Of a DNA stretch of 64,000 bases, positions 8,889 through 18,835 are shown in pieces. Origin of the DNA: Edaphobacter sp. GTDB lineage: Bacteria; Acidobacteriota; Terriglobia; Terriglobales; Acidobacteriaceae. The translations under genes were made by a program, and so were the position numbers. Numbering within the stretch: position 1 is the first letter of the stretch; every line of letters starts with the position of its first letter. The notes under the pieces were generated by a model. The model saw nothing but the letters and a program-made list of their open reading frames with translations. It ran no database searches and was not told where the DNA came from. The stretch spans positions 62,001 to 126,000 of the forward strand of contig NZ_JAPWKF010000005.1 of NCBI RefSeq assembly GCF_028283685.1. The letters run 5' to 3'.

Positions 8889-9371
8889 ATGGAACTGAAC
8901 CCGTACGCTGTTTACCTCGGCGGGCAGGATCCTATCCCCGTTATTACCCGGACCGCCGAGCTGCTGCATTCGCTGATCGACCCGCTTTCGCCTGCCCATA
9001 TTGATCGTTCCCCGGCTCCTGGAAAGTGGAGCATCCGCGAGATTGTTGCTCACCTGGCTGACTGTGAGCTGGTCTTCGGCTTCCGACTGCGTCAGACGCT
9101 CTCCGAGGATCATCCTGTCATCCAGCCCTTCGACCAGACCGTCTGGGGCGAGCGCTATGCTGCCTATGACATCTCCAGCGCGATGCGGATGTTCGAGGCG
9201 AGTCGCAACTGGAACGTCAAGCTGCTCACCACGGTCAACGACGCCGACCGCCATCGCCCGCTCACCCATCCCGAGCGCGGCACGATGACGCTATGGACCA
9301 TCGTCGAGACAATGGGGGGGCACGACATCAATCATCTTCGGCAGATCGAAAAGATCATCGCGGCGGACTAG
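8889..9371 (+). CDS. DinB-family (metal-dependent four-helix) protein
   Basis: A 160-residue DinB/YfiT-like protein. These four-helix bundles bind a metal through three histidines and often act as thiol-dependent transferases or hydrolases. Visible motifs are the N-terminal APGKWSIREIVAHLADCE, with the first histidine, and the C-terminal GHDINHLRQIEKI with two more. The start was taken at the ATG at 8889, which begins MELNPYAVYLGG. It is 58 bp downstream of the VOC gene on the same strand. Confidence 0.8.
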   Translation: MELNPYAVYLGGQDPIPVITRTAELLHSLIDPLSPAHIDRSPAPGKWSIREIVAHLADCELVFGFRLRQTLSEDHPVIQPFDQTVWGERYAAYDISSAMRMFEASRNWNVKLLTTVNDADRHRPLTHPERGTMTLWTIVETMGGHDINHLRQIEKIIAAD

Positions 9372-9417
9372 AGATCTCCGGTTCAGGACGATCTGCGCCA
9401 AGATTCGGGCTGGGCAA

Positions 9418-10026
9418 TTACTCGAGCGCTTCGTTGACGTCGCGCACCAGATTTCGAAGGTAGCTGCGTTTATTTAATAGGGCCACCATGTTGTCGCGTG
9501 CCGCGGCCTTTGCGGTGGCGTTGTCCGTATCCAGCGCCGCGTCCCATCGCGTCCACAGAGACTCCAGCTCGGCCTGCGTCTCCACCATGCGGGCGTCGAA
9601 GGCGTCCTTGGCGGTCATCAGATCGCGGCGCAGCTCGGGCTCGTCTTCGCCCATCTGCTTGGCCATCTTCATCTCCTGCAGCTGCATGTTCAGCTCGAAG
9701 ACCTCTTCCAGCAGCTCCGGGGGGACGATCTGCTTCTTCTCGCTGCCGCCGGCACGGGCCGCGTCGGTCGCAGCCTTGGACTGCTCTTCCAACTCCACCC
9801 CTTCCAATTTCAAAAGGTATTGGGTGCGCAGGATCGGGTCCTTCAGCGTCCGGTAGGCATCGTTCAGCAGCGAGGACTGACGGAGTGCTTCCTCCTGCTC
9901 GGCTGCCGGCTTTGTGGCAAAGCGGTCCGGGTGGAGCCTGCGGCTCTGGGCGTAGAACTGCTTCTCAAGGGCGACAGTGTCGATATGCAGCTTGGCTGGA
10001 AGCGAGAAGACGTCGAAGTAGCTCAT
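9418..10026 (-). CDS. hscB: HscB, J-domain co-chaperone for Fe-S assembly
   Basis: HscB recruits the scaffold IscU to HscA and stimulates its ATPase. The 202-residue protein begins with an HscB-type J domain: YFDVFSLPAKLHID, then the HPD triad at residues 32-34, then SLLNDAYRTLKDPILRTQYLL. The C-terminal coiled region with LNMQLQEMKM-type helices binds IscU. In most bacteria hscB directly precedes hscA; here about 1.5 kb with an SMR gene and two plus-strand genes separates them. It ends 46 bp from the convergent DinB gene. Confidence 0.93.
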   Translation of the reverse strand: MSYFDVFSLPAKLHIDTVALEKQFYAQSRRLHPDRFATKPAAEQEEALRQSSLLNDAYRTLKDPILRTQYLLKLEGVELEEQSKAATDAARAGGSEKKQIVPPELLEEVFELNMQLQEMKMAKQMGEDEPELRRDLMTAKDAFDARMVETQAELESLWTRWDAALDTDNATAKAAARDNMVALLNKRSYLRNLVRDVNEALE

Positions 10027-10098
10027 CGCTCTCTATTGTAGAAGCCTGAGCATCGGACGAAGGCGACCGGGCAGGGAACGACAGGACAGGGCGGAGAA

Positions 10099-11073
10099 TC
10101 AGCTCCGCAGGAAGTCACCGACCATCTTCGTCGCCTCACGGATGACGGCCTCCTCTGCTCCCACGCCAGCGAGCCAGTGCATCTCCGGTTCACGACGGAA
10201 CCAGGTCATCTGTCGCTTGGCGTAGTTGCGATGCCCCTGTTGGGCTACGGCTACAGCTTCTTCCCGCGTCAGATTCCCCGAGAGCACAGCTGCGGCCTGG
10301 GCATACCCCAGCGTCGTTAGCGCGCGGCACTCGCGCCCGTGTCGTTCGATCAGCAGGGAAGTCTCTTCGATGAGGCCGCGGTCGAACATCGCTGCAGCGC
10401 GAGCATTGATTCGCTCATACAGGAGTGCTCGCGGAGGATTCAATCCCAGCCGCAGAATGCGATAGCCTTCCAGGCGGTCGCGGCCCTTCTGCCACTGTTC
10501 CGTCATGGGCGTGCGAGAGGAGTTCTCCTCGCTGGACGCTAAAGAGACCTCAATGGCGCGAATCACCTTCGGCACATCGTTGGCATGAATCGCTGCTGCG
10601 GCGGTCTTGTCCAGGCGCGTCAGTATCCGGTGCAGATGCTCCGGCCCCTTGTCTGCGGCGTGCCGGCGCAGCCTTTCGCGGAGTTCGGGGCGAGCCTTCG
10701 GTGCCGGAAACAGGCCGTCGATCAGGGCGCGAAGATAGAGGCCGGTTCCTCCAGCGACGATGGGAAGGCGGCCTCGCCCGGAGATGCCGTCGAGCGCCTC
10801 CCGCGCCATGCGGCTGTAGTCGCCGGCCGTCACCTGTTCGCTGGGCCAGGCCACGTCGATCAGATGGTGCGGAGCCAGCCGGCGCTCTTCGGGAGTGGGC
10901 TTCGCCGACCCGATCTCCATGCCGCGATACACGGCGACGGAGTCGCAGGAGATGATCTCGCCGGAGAACGCCTGTGCCAGGCGAATGGAGAGAGAGGTCT
11001 TCCCGCTGGCGGTGGGGCCGGCGACGACGATGAGTGGCCGCAATGGATTTGCCGTTACCACAGCCGCCACCAT
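10099..11073 (-). CDS. miaA: tRNA dimethylallyltransferase
   Basis: MiaA transfers a dimethylallyl group to N6 of adenosine 37 in tRNAs reading UNN codons. The 324-residue protein has the P-loop GPTASGKTS near residues 19-27, then SCDSVAVYRGMEIGSAKP, the HHLIDV motif, AGGTGLYLRALIDG, and the C-terminal RQMTWFRRE block. Length is normal. The start overlaps by 19 bp the end of a small membrane-protein gene, which suggests translational coupling with the tonB-like operon upstream. Confidence 0.95.
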   Translation of the reverse strand: MVAAVVTANPLRPLIVVAGPTASGKTSLSIRLAQAFSGEIISCDSVAVYRGMEIGSAKPTPEERRLAPHHLIDVAWPSEQVTAGDYSRMAREALDGISGRGRLPIVAGGTGLYLRALIDGLFPAPKARPELRERLRRHAADKGPEHLHRILTRLDKTAAAAIHANDVPKVIRAIEVSLASSEENSSRTPMTEQWQKGRDRLEGYRILRLGLNPPRALLYERINARAAAMFDRGLIEETSLLIERHGRECRALTTLGYAQAAAVLSGNLTREEAVAVAQQGHRNYAKRQMTWFRREPEMHWLAGVGAEEAVIREATKMVGDFLRS

Positions 11074-11225
11074 CCAGGGGTGAAGGCGCGGTGGAGACCG
11101 GCACGCCAGATGGCGAAGACGATGGCTGCTATTGCTAGAAGAAACAGGCCGCGTATCTGCCGAATTCGCTCTGTCTGCAGCTCGGTGGCGTGGCTATTGT
11201 TCGCTGGGCGTTCAGGCGATGCCAT
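11055..11225 (-). CDS. small single-span membrane protein, unknown function
   Basis: A 56-residue protein starting at the ATG at 11223-11225. It has a charged N-terminal half, one hydrophobic segment (LFLLAIAAIVFAIW, about residues 27-40) and a tryptophan-rich end GWWRLW. It lies 8 bp after the tonB-like gene and overlaps miaA by 19 bp, so the three genes are tightly packed. A longer upstream in-frame start would run into the tonB-like gene. The function is unknown; the coding call rests on packing and on the clean membrane profile. Confidence 0.5.
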   Translation of the reverse strand: MASPERPANNSHATELQTERIRQIRGLFLLAIAAIVFAIWRAGLHRAFTPGWWRLW

Positions 11226-11233
11226 CAGCAGAG

Positions 11234-12304
11234 TTACTCCGGCGGCTTCTTGTTGACGAGGTAGTGAATGCGCAGCTCGAGGTTCGGGCCGTGAAACTCC
11301 TTCGGCAACGGCGGGAACTGGCCTACGCCGGTGATCGAGCCCCATGCGGCGCGATCCAGCGCCTGGTCCTGCGTGGAACCATCCAACCGCATGATGCCGA
11401 TGCGTCCATCGGGCAGGATGGAGAAGCGGATCAGGGTCTCGCCAGACTTGTTGAGCGGCGGCCGCGCCTCCTCTGGAATGAGAGGCAGCCAGGTGACGTA
11501 GATGTCATGCAGGATGCGGCGCAGATAGGGGTTGAAGTCGACCCCCATGGTGTCGGAAAGAATATCGACGCCGGTATTGAGGCCCTGGTGCGCAACGGGG
11601 ATGCTTGCGCCGTAGTCACCGCCTCCGCCGCGGTTCTGGGCTGCTGCCTGGGCTGCCTGGCGGATGGCGTCACCGGCGGACATGGACTGGCCACCGAAGT
11701 TGGGTTTGGTCGGCGCAGGGTGAGGCGAATCGACCATCGCCTGCTGCTGGGGAGCATGCTGCTGCAACGGCTGCGGAGCGGGCTGCTGTTGTGCCTGTTG
11801 CGGCTGCGCTTGCTGCGGAGCGGCCTCTGGCGCAGGAGGCTGCGGCGTCGGGGTTGTTGCCTGAGCTCCCGGCGCTCCGGCGCGGCGCATCGCCTGCAGC
11901 TGCTCCAGCGTCTTCTTGTCGAGCGTTGGCTTGGCCGTCTGCTGCACACGGTCCTTGTCGCTCATGACATTAGTCGGCTTTTTGGGGAGCTGCTTGCCGA
12001 TGTCCTTCGGCATATCCAGGTAGGTCAGTTCCTTGTCGCGCTGCTTCAGCACGTCGGCCGGATTGATCAATCGCGGCTGGTGGAAGATGACCTGTGGGCC
12101 GTAAAGAACGAACCACCCGATCGCCAGCCAGATGATGACCGAGATATAAACGGACTCGCGGAAACGGGCCTTCGCGCGTTCGTCATCCAGCGCGTCGAGG
12201 AGGTGGATGAGCTCATGTTCCTCTAGATCGCCATAACGGTTGGTCCGCACCCGTGAGGGAGGCGTAGAGGGAGCGGAGTTCGGCGGAGTCTCGAGTGATG
12301 GCAT
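11234..12304 (-). CDS. TonB-like energy-transducer protein
   Basis: A 356-residue protein with TonB architecture: an N-terminal cytosolic region, one membrane helix at about residues 52-74 (SVIIWLAIGWFVLYG), a long proline/glutamine-rich periplasmic linker (about 145-235), and a C-terminal domain with LIRFSILPDGRIGIMRLDGS and a final INY-like IHYLVNKKPPE. TonB proteins couple the proton gradient to outer-membrane receptors. The unusually long N-terminal cytosolic segment, containing HELIHLLDALDDERAKARF, is typical of acidobacterial members. The large receptor at 33-37 kb is a possible client. Confidence 0.75.
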   Translation of the reverse strand: MPSLETPPNSAPSTPPSRVRTNRYGDLEEHELIHLLDALDDERAKARFRESVYISVIIWLAIGWFVLYGPQVIFHQPRLINPADVLKQRDKELTYLDMPKDIGKQLPKKPTNVMSDKDRVQQTAKPTLDKKTLEQLQAMRRAGAPGAQATTPTPQPPAPEAAPQQAQPQQAQQQPAPQPLQQHAPQQQAMVDSPHPAPTKPNFGGQSMSAGDAIRQAAQAAAQNRGGGGDYGASIPVAHQGLNTGVDILSDTMGVDFNPYLRRILHDIYVTWLPLIPEEARPPLNKSGETLIRFSILPDGRIGIMRLDGSTQDQALDRAAWGSITGVGQFPPLPKEFHGPNLELRIHYLVNKKPPE

Positions 12305-12477
12305 TGGTCTATGAGGTCAGACGATTGGCAGCTAAGTAAGTTTCTCTTGTGAGATGAGGAGATTAACCCCGCTCGATGTCTCCAGTTACGCCCGACTCAA
12401 TTATTTTCTCACCCCGGACCTCTCCGGGCACGGCCTCATACGACAAAGGACGTAGTGATGGAATGTAGACTGACGGG

Positions 12478-13008
12478 ATGAAGCTGGCGTTTCCCAGCGG
12501 CGTCCGAGCCGTAGTCATTACAGTCAGCGACGGCTGCTTTCAGGGCAGCCGACAGGATACCTCCGGGCCTGCTGTGGCCGATCTACTTGAGCAGGCAGGA
12601 GTAGCAGAGGTTGCCAGCGAAGTGGTTCCCGACGAACTGGATGCGATTGTGGCTGTGCTGGAGGCTGCCGCGGCCTCTTCCGAGCTGGTGCTGACCACCG
12701 GTGGAACCGGTCTGGCCGAGCGTGACGTGACCCCTGAGGCGACGCGCAGGGTCTGTGAGCGGCTGATCGATGGTTTGGCCGAACGGATGCGTTTGGAGGG
12801 GGCGAAGCAGACCCCGCTGGCTGCTTTAAGCCGTGCCGTCTGCGGTACGCGGGGTCGCAGCCTGATTATCAATCTCCCGGGAAGCCCCTCTGGGGCAGTG
12901 ACTTCGCTGGAAGCGATCCTTCCTCTGCTGCCGCATGCCGTCGACCTTCTCGCAGGCAGAACCCAGCACGAAGGCGCGGCGGTACCTGAGGCCTCGCGGC
13001 ACGGGTAG
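12478..13008 (+). CDS. mog: MogA/MoaB-type molybdopterin adenylyltransferase
   Basis: Adenylates molybdopterin before metal insertion in molybdenum cofactor synthesis. The 176-residue protein has the MPT-binding fold: [18 protein letters not shown] near the start, [18 protein letters not shown] in the middle, and the [11 protein letters not shown] motif. These match MogA/MoaB; telling the two apart needs alignment. A DedA/VTT gene follows after 12 bp and is probably cotranscribed without a functional link. Confidence 0.88.
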   Translation: MKLAFPSGVRAVVITVSDGCFQGSRQDTSGPAVADLLEQAGVAEVASEVVPDELDAIVAVLEAAAASSELVLTTGGTGLAERDVTPEATRRVCERLIDGLAERMRLEGAKQTPLAALSRAVCGTRGRSLIINLPGSPSGAVTSLEAILPLLPHAVDLLAGRTQHEGAAVPEASRHG

Positions 13009-13020
13009 AATAGAGGTTCC

Positions 13021-13677
13021 GTGAAAATTGGACCTATTGCGTTATTCCACAAGTTGAACGGCGCCCTGATGGCGGCGATGAAGCCCTTTGGCGCCTGGGG
13101 GATCGGTGCGCTGTCCGTGCTCGATTCGGCTGCGATTCCAGTGCCGATCGACGCACTCATGATCGACTTTATCCTTCATGACAAGGCGAAGTTCCTGCTC
13201 TATTGCTTTATGGGTGCCCTGGGCTCGGCGATCGGCAGCCTTCTGCCGTTCTACATCGGACGTGCGGGAGGCGAGCTCTTCCTGATGAAGCGGATCAACC
13301 GCAAGCGTTACGAACAACTGCGCGACCGCTTCGAGCGCCAGGAGTTCCTCGCCCTGATGATTCCGGCGATGATGCCTCCCCCGATGCCGGTCAAGCTCTT
13401 CGAATTCGCCGCAGGCGTCTTCGAGATGAAGACACTCTGGTTCTTTATGGCGATCTTTACGGGCAAGTTCCTGCGCTTTCTTGCCTGGGCCCTGATAACG
13501 ATCTTCTTAGGCAAGCAGATCATCGACACCGTGTCGCTGGCCCTCAAGGCGCATATGAGCTATGTGCTTGGCATCGCGGGAGTTCTGGTGGGCCTTCTGG
13601 TCTACTGGGTGATGCGCAAGGTCTTCGACCGCCGCCGCGGCGTGGGTCTTCCGATCGAGGATGAGCCCGAAGCGTAA
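13021..13677 (+). CDS. DedA/VTT-domain membrane protein (YqaA-like)
   Basis: A 218-residue inner-membrane protein with about five hydrophobic segments and the VTT/SNARE-associated core: ALGSAIGSLLPFYIGRAGGE followed by RFERQEFLALMIPAMMPPPMP, where the arginine/proline motif is conserved in DedA proteins. Family members are involved in lipid flipping and membrane homeostasis. The start is GTG, 12 bp after mog. A strong hairpin follows the stop. Confidence 0.85.
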   Translation: MKIGPIALFHKLNGALMAAMKPFGAWGIGALSVLDSAAIPVPIDALMIDFILHDKAKFLLYCFMGALGSAIGSLLPFYIGRAGGELFLMKRINRKRYEQLRDRFERQEFLALMIPAMMPPPMPVKLFEFAAGVFEMKTLWFFMAIFTGKFLRFLAWALITIFLGKQIIDTVSLALKAHMSYVLGIAGVLVGLLVYWVMRKVFDRRRGVGLPIEDEPEA

Positions 13678-13691
13678 AAAAGATTCCCTGC

Positions 13692-13738
13692 AAAGGAAAA
13701 GGGCTGCGATCTGTTGAGGATGGCAGCCCTTTTCCTTT
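13692..13738. terminator. strong bidirectional terminator
   Basis: AAAGGAAAAGGGCTGC and its perfect 16-nt complement flank a 15-nt loop, between the VTT gene and the convergent membrane-protein gene. T-rich arm ends serve both strands. Confidence 0.85.
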
Positions 13739-13767
13739 GAGGGAACGAGATTTCGATAGGAACGAGA

Positions 13768-14316
13768 TTAGGCGGCGCGGCGGCCGTAGGCTTCCTGCAT
13801 GGTGGACGAGATGCTGCGCGCCAGCTCCGGCAGGCCGAAGAAGGCGGCTGCAGTGATGGCGGTCGACATGGCGTCGTTGGCGTAGAAGGGGACGGCCGCG
13901 ACGAAGCAGGCGCTGAGCCCGGCTGCGGTGTGCGGATACATCTGGCTTCCGGCCCAGACCATGAAGTTGCTCAGAAGGAAGAACGAGGTCGAGCTGGCCA
14001 GGACAGCTCCAGCGACGCGAAGCGCGGAGGGACGGCCGGAGAGCACCTGGTGTCCGAAGAGGCAGACGGCGGCGTACCAGACCCAGGTGGCCACGTAGGC
14101 GCTGGCGTGGAACGGATAGCTGTAGACGAAGGTGGTCAGGTAATAATCCGTGGCCATCAGCGCCACAACGGCGGGGATCGTCTGCCAGCGGCTCCGACGG
14201 GCGCCGAAGAAGAGCAGGCTTCCACCGACGGCGGTGAATCCGACACTGGTGGTGTGGAAGGCCGAAGGAAGAATACGGCTGAGAACGGCGACGATCAGTG
14301 CGATATAGGCGGACAT
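13768..14316 (-). CDS. multi-span membrane protein, DUF6580-like
   Basis: A 182-residue protein with five or six hydrophobic segments. The pattern of RILPSAFHTTSVGFTAVGGSLLFFGARR and WYAAVCLFGHQVL fits the DUF6580 group of small membrane proteins, which resemble ECF-transporter substrate subunits; this assignment is from memory. A small hairpin with a short T-run lies in its leader. It converges on the VTT gene. Confidence 0.6.
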   Translation of the reverse strand: MSAYIALIVAVLSRILPSAFHTTSVGFTAVGGSLLFFGARRSRWQTIPAVVALMATDYYLTTFVYSYPFHASAYVATWVWYAAVCLFGHQVLSGRPSALRVAGAVLASSTSFFLLSNFMVWAGSQMYPHTAAGLSACFVAAVPFYANDAMSTAITAAAFFGLPELARSISSTMQEAYGRRAA

Positions 14317-14343
14317 GGCGTTGAACCTCAGAACAGAAAAGAC

Positions 14344-14360
14344 AGCCGCAGGAAGCGGCT
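14344..14360 (-). promoter_or_regulatory. attenuator-like hairpin in the leader of the DUF6580-like gene
   Basis: On the minus strand AGCCGC and GCGGCT pair across a 5-nt loop, followed by GTCTTTTCTG, 27 nt before the start codon. The stem is short, so this is a weak call. Confidence 0.3.
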
Positions 14361-14449
14361 CTTACGATTCTCTTGTTTCGCGGCGGCGGGGTCAACCGCT
14401 CAAAGGTAACAGAACCTGATTCTTTACGGTGCAGGCCGATTCGTTGTCC

Positions 14450-15490
14450 TCATGGCTGATCGTGGCCGTCCATCTCCAGGTGATCTATGCGCCGGTTGGA
14501 GTTGATGTAAGCGACTCCCATCAGGGGAGTATGGCCGGAGAGCAGTCCGTCATCGTAGAGAAAGCGCAGATCGCGGAAGGTCACGGCGGTGAGGCCGGAG
14601 CGGTCGGTTCCTGCCTCGTTGACCAGAGGGTACTGTGACCAGTCGAGGTAGACGTGGCCCAGCCAGCTTCGTTTTGCCTCAAGGACAGCCAGGGTGCTGG
14701 GCGGTTTGTAGTAGATGTCGGTCTGCTGGCTGGAGCTGACCTCGCCCCTCAGAGTATTCACGGTGGAGACGCGGTAGAAATGCGGCAGATCGACGACGGT
14801 CTGCCAGCGGAAGGGATTGAAGGGATATGGGTCTGCGGTGGCCCGTTGGATAGTGGAGGGCGCGTCCTCGGCGGAACGTGCGAGGTCGATGGCCTTGAGG
14901 CGCTCAACGTAGCGCAGGCCCCAGAGCGCAACGATGCCGCTGAGCGCGGCAATGGCCCATGCCCGTCCGCGAAATGCCGGGCGTCGCGTGCCGACTTCGC
15001 TGGAGATCAGCCCGAAGAGTGCCGGGGCGACCAGTGCGGCCAGCAGGAGAAGAAAGAGGATGGGCTCGAAGATAAAAACGAAGGACCCGGCGTACCAGCG
15101 CGGATTGAAGGGGGCAAAGGGCCGGACTCCGTAGTTGTTGGTCCAGTCCAACAGGATATGTGAGAGCAGGGCGACAACGGAGAGGAGATAAAGACGTAGC
15201 CAGCTGAGGGGAGCAGCGAGCTTCAGCGACGGATTGCGCCTGAGCCGCCAGCGATGGATCAGCCAGATAAAGCCCACCACGACGAGTGCCTCAAACGGTA
15301 TGCCGAGAAAGGAATGTGTCCAGCCGCGATGGTGCTCGAAGCCGGCGACCGGGCCTTTCAGGCTCCACAGAACATCGAGATCCGGCGCTTCGGCGGCGAG
15401 CGTCATGGCAAGGGTGGCGTAGGCGGCCTTCCGGTTAAAACCGGCGCGCGAAAGGACGGCGCCGGTCATGAAGTGCGTGACAGGTTCCAT
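14450..15490 (-). CDS. YdjM-like membrane-bound metal-dependent hydrolase
   Basis: A 346-residue membrane protein of the YdjM/DUF457 type. The start region EPVTHFMTGAVLSRAGF, the acidic EAPDLDVLW and the HHRGWTHSFLGIP block supply the conserved His and Asp residues of the family, followed by hydrophobic helices and HILLDWTNNYG. A periplasmic-looking C-terminal half of about 150 residues is longer than in YdjM itself. Start at the ATG at 15490; another ATG at 15505 adds five residues. Confidence 0.75.
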   Translation of the reverse strand: MEPVTHFMTGAVLSRAGFNRKAAYATLAMTLAAEAPDLDVLWSLKGPVAGFEHHRGWTHSFLGIPFEALVVVGFIWLIHRWRLRRNPSLKLAAPLSWLRLYLLSVVALLSHILLDWTNNYGVRPFAPFNPRWYAGSFVFIFEPILFLLLLAALVAPALFGLISSEVGTRRPAFRGRAWAIAALSGIVALWGLRYVERLKAIDLARSAEDAPSTIQRATADPYPFNPFRWQTVVDLPHFYRVSTVNTLRGEVSSSQQTDIYYKPPSTLAVLEAKRSWLGHVYLDWSQYPLVNEAGTDRSGLTAVTFRDLRFLYDDGLLSGHTPLMGVAYINSNRRIDHLEMDGHDQP

Positions 15491-15536
15491 TGTGAGTTCC
15501 AGCATAGCGTGCGGCGACGTTCTGCATCGCAAAGGG

Positions 15537-15743
15537 TCAGGCGCGAAGCAGGGTATGCGTCGCAAGAAGCATCGCCAAGAGCAGGAAGAAGATGCGAAGT
15601 CGGTGCATTCTGTCCCATCGCCTGTGTTCATCCAGTCGCGCGGAGAGGGGTGTCCCTTCGCCGCGATCCGCGATACGGTTGTTGATCGGAACCAGCAGGA
15701 GAACGCTGTACGCGATCGTGGCCGCCCACAGAACTGTCGCCAT
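15537..15743 (-). pseudogene. 3' remnant of a DUF1772-type membrane protein
   Basis: 68 codons read leftwards. The sequence LLVPINNRIADRG, then RRWDRMHRLRIFFLLLAMLL, matches what I recall as the C-terminal third of DUF1772 proteins (a P-N-N/K-R-L motif, then RWxRxHxLR and a last helix). The N-terminal two thirds are missing: upstream the frame enters sequence that belongs to an HxlR remnant on the other strand. Probably not functional; a short expressed membrane peptide cannot be excluded. Confidence 0.5.
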
Positions 15744-15748
15744 CTCGG

Positions 15749-15862
15749 CGCGTGCTCTATTCCATCTCGGAGTACGGCAGTACGCTGCTGCCTGTGCTCG
15801 AGGCCATCTGCGGGTGGGGACGCCAGCACCTGGCCCGGCTGGGCTCGCAGGCCCGGTTATGA
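15749..15862 (+). pseudogene. 3' remnant of an HxlR-family regulator
   Basis: 37 codons on the plus strand with the HxlR C-terminal signature RVLYSISEYGSTLLPVLEAICGWG split over two parts: the family form is RVEYSLTELG followed by SLLPVLEALxxWG. A TGA at 15860-15862 closes it. The N-terminal helix-turn-helix is missing. It abuts, head to head, the DUF1772 remnant on the other strand and ends 7 bp before the next gene. Confidence 0.55.
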
Positions 15863-15869
15863 TGGCAAT

Positions 15870-16301
15870 ATGTGCGCACTGCCCGTTACGGAGATGGAGA
15901 TAGACGCCTTTCTCGCGGCCTTTGAGGGGTGTGCGCTGCCCAAAGAACAGTGGACGCACGGTGCGCATCTGCTGACCGGCGCGTGCTACGTGCGGGAGCT
16001 TGGCCGTGAGTCGGCGCTTACGAAGATGCGCGAGTGCGTGCGGCGTTACAACGAATCCGTCGGCGGGAGGAATACGGAGACCGGCGGGTATCACGAGACC
16101 ATTACAGCGATGTGGATACGCCTGCTGGATTCTCTTTGGCGCGAGTGTCAGCCGATGGAGAGAGCTGCATTCGCGGCTCATGCGGTAGCGATGTTCGAGC
16201 CCAGGAAAGCTGTCTTTCGTGAGTACTATGACTTCGATGTGGTGGGTTCGACTGAGGCGCGGCTGCGCTGGGTGGAGCCGACGCTGAAAACGCTTGGCTA
16301 G
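15870..16301 (+). CDS. conserved protein of unknown function
   Basis: A 143-residue, mostly helical soluble protein. The motifs EQWTHGAHLLTGACYVRELG, RRYNESVGGRNTETGGYHETIT and a conserved W-x-R segment recur in a widespread bacterial family that I recognise but cannot name. Invariant histidines and tyrosine suggest ligand or metal binding. The start ATG at 15870 lies 7 bp after the HxlR remnant, so its original upstream sequence may have been altered by the deletion there. Confidence 0.65.
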   Translation: MCALPVTEMEIDAFLAAFEGCALPKEQWTHGAHLLTGACYVRELGRESALTKMRECVRRYNESVGGRNTETGGYHETITAMWIRLLDSLWRECQPMERAAFAAHAVAMFEPRKAVFREYYDFDVVGSTEARLRWVEPTLKTLG

Positions 16302-16320
16302 CTTTCCATCTGTGGATTGA

Positions 16321-18453
<2,133 letters not shown>

Positions 18454-18835
18454 GGCATTGGCCAGCCCACTCCGTTGACTCGGCTGTTATCCAGTGTGAT
18501 AGCATCCGTCTCTCGCACGGGGCGCTGTCCGCTGGTGAGTTCAAAAGCGGCTCGTGGGTGGCCGCAATCGGGCCTTGGTGTGTGCGCATTCGACGCAGCC
18601 GGGGACCGGATCGATATGGTTTGGGGGAGCCTCCATTGCTGCAATGGATCGGCAAGCCGGCGAAGAACAGCGGTATGAGATGTCGCTGTCTATTCCTGTT
18701 TCTTTACGAATACAGCCTGTTGAAGGATAAGCGAAGGGGACTTGTTTTCCGCTCTGACTTGAGGCGCACGTGTGAGACCGAAGAGCTTCGTCTCGCGAGC
18801 GCAGTGGGCGATAGACGGATACGGGAGGGTGCGCG
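18454..18835. other. intergenic region before the EF-G-like gene
   Basis: 382 bp without a supported gene. A possible promoter is TTGACT (18475-18480) with GATAGC 17 bp downstream, a weak match that would give a long leader. The last 15 bp hold a strong Shine-Dalgarno (GGGAGG) for the EF-G-like gene. A 28-codon frame at 18644-18730 was considered and not annotated. Confidence 0.4.

Noticed and set aside
11132..12226. 364-codon open frame antisense to the TonB-like gene
   Set aside because: Leucine/arginine-rich shadow of the Pro/Gln-rich linker; low complexity and no start signal.
18644..18730. 28-codon frame (MDRQAGEEQRYEMSLSIP...) with PilZ-like flavour
   Set aside because: Too short, no clear RBS, and the resemblance is only a few residues.
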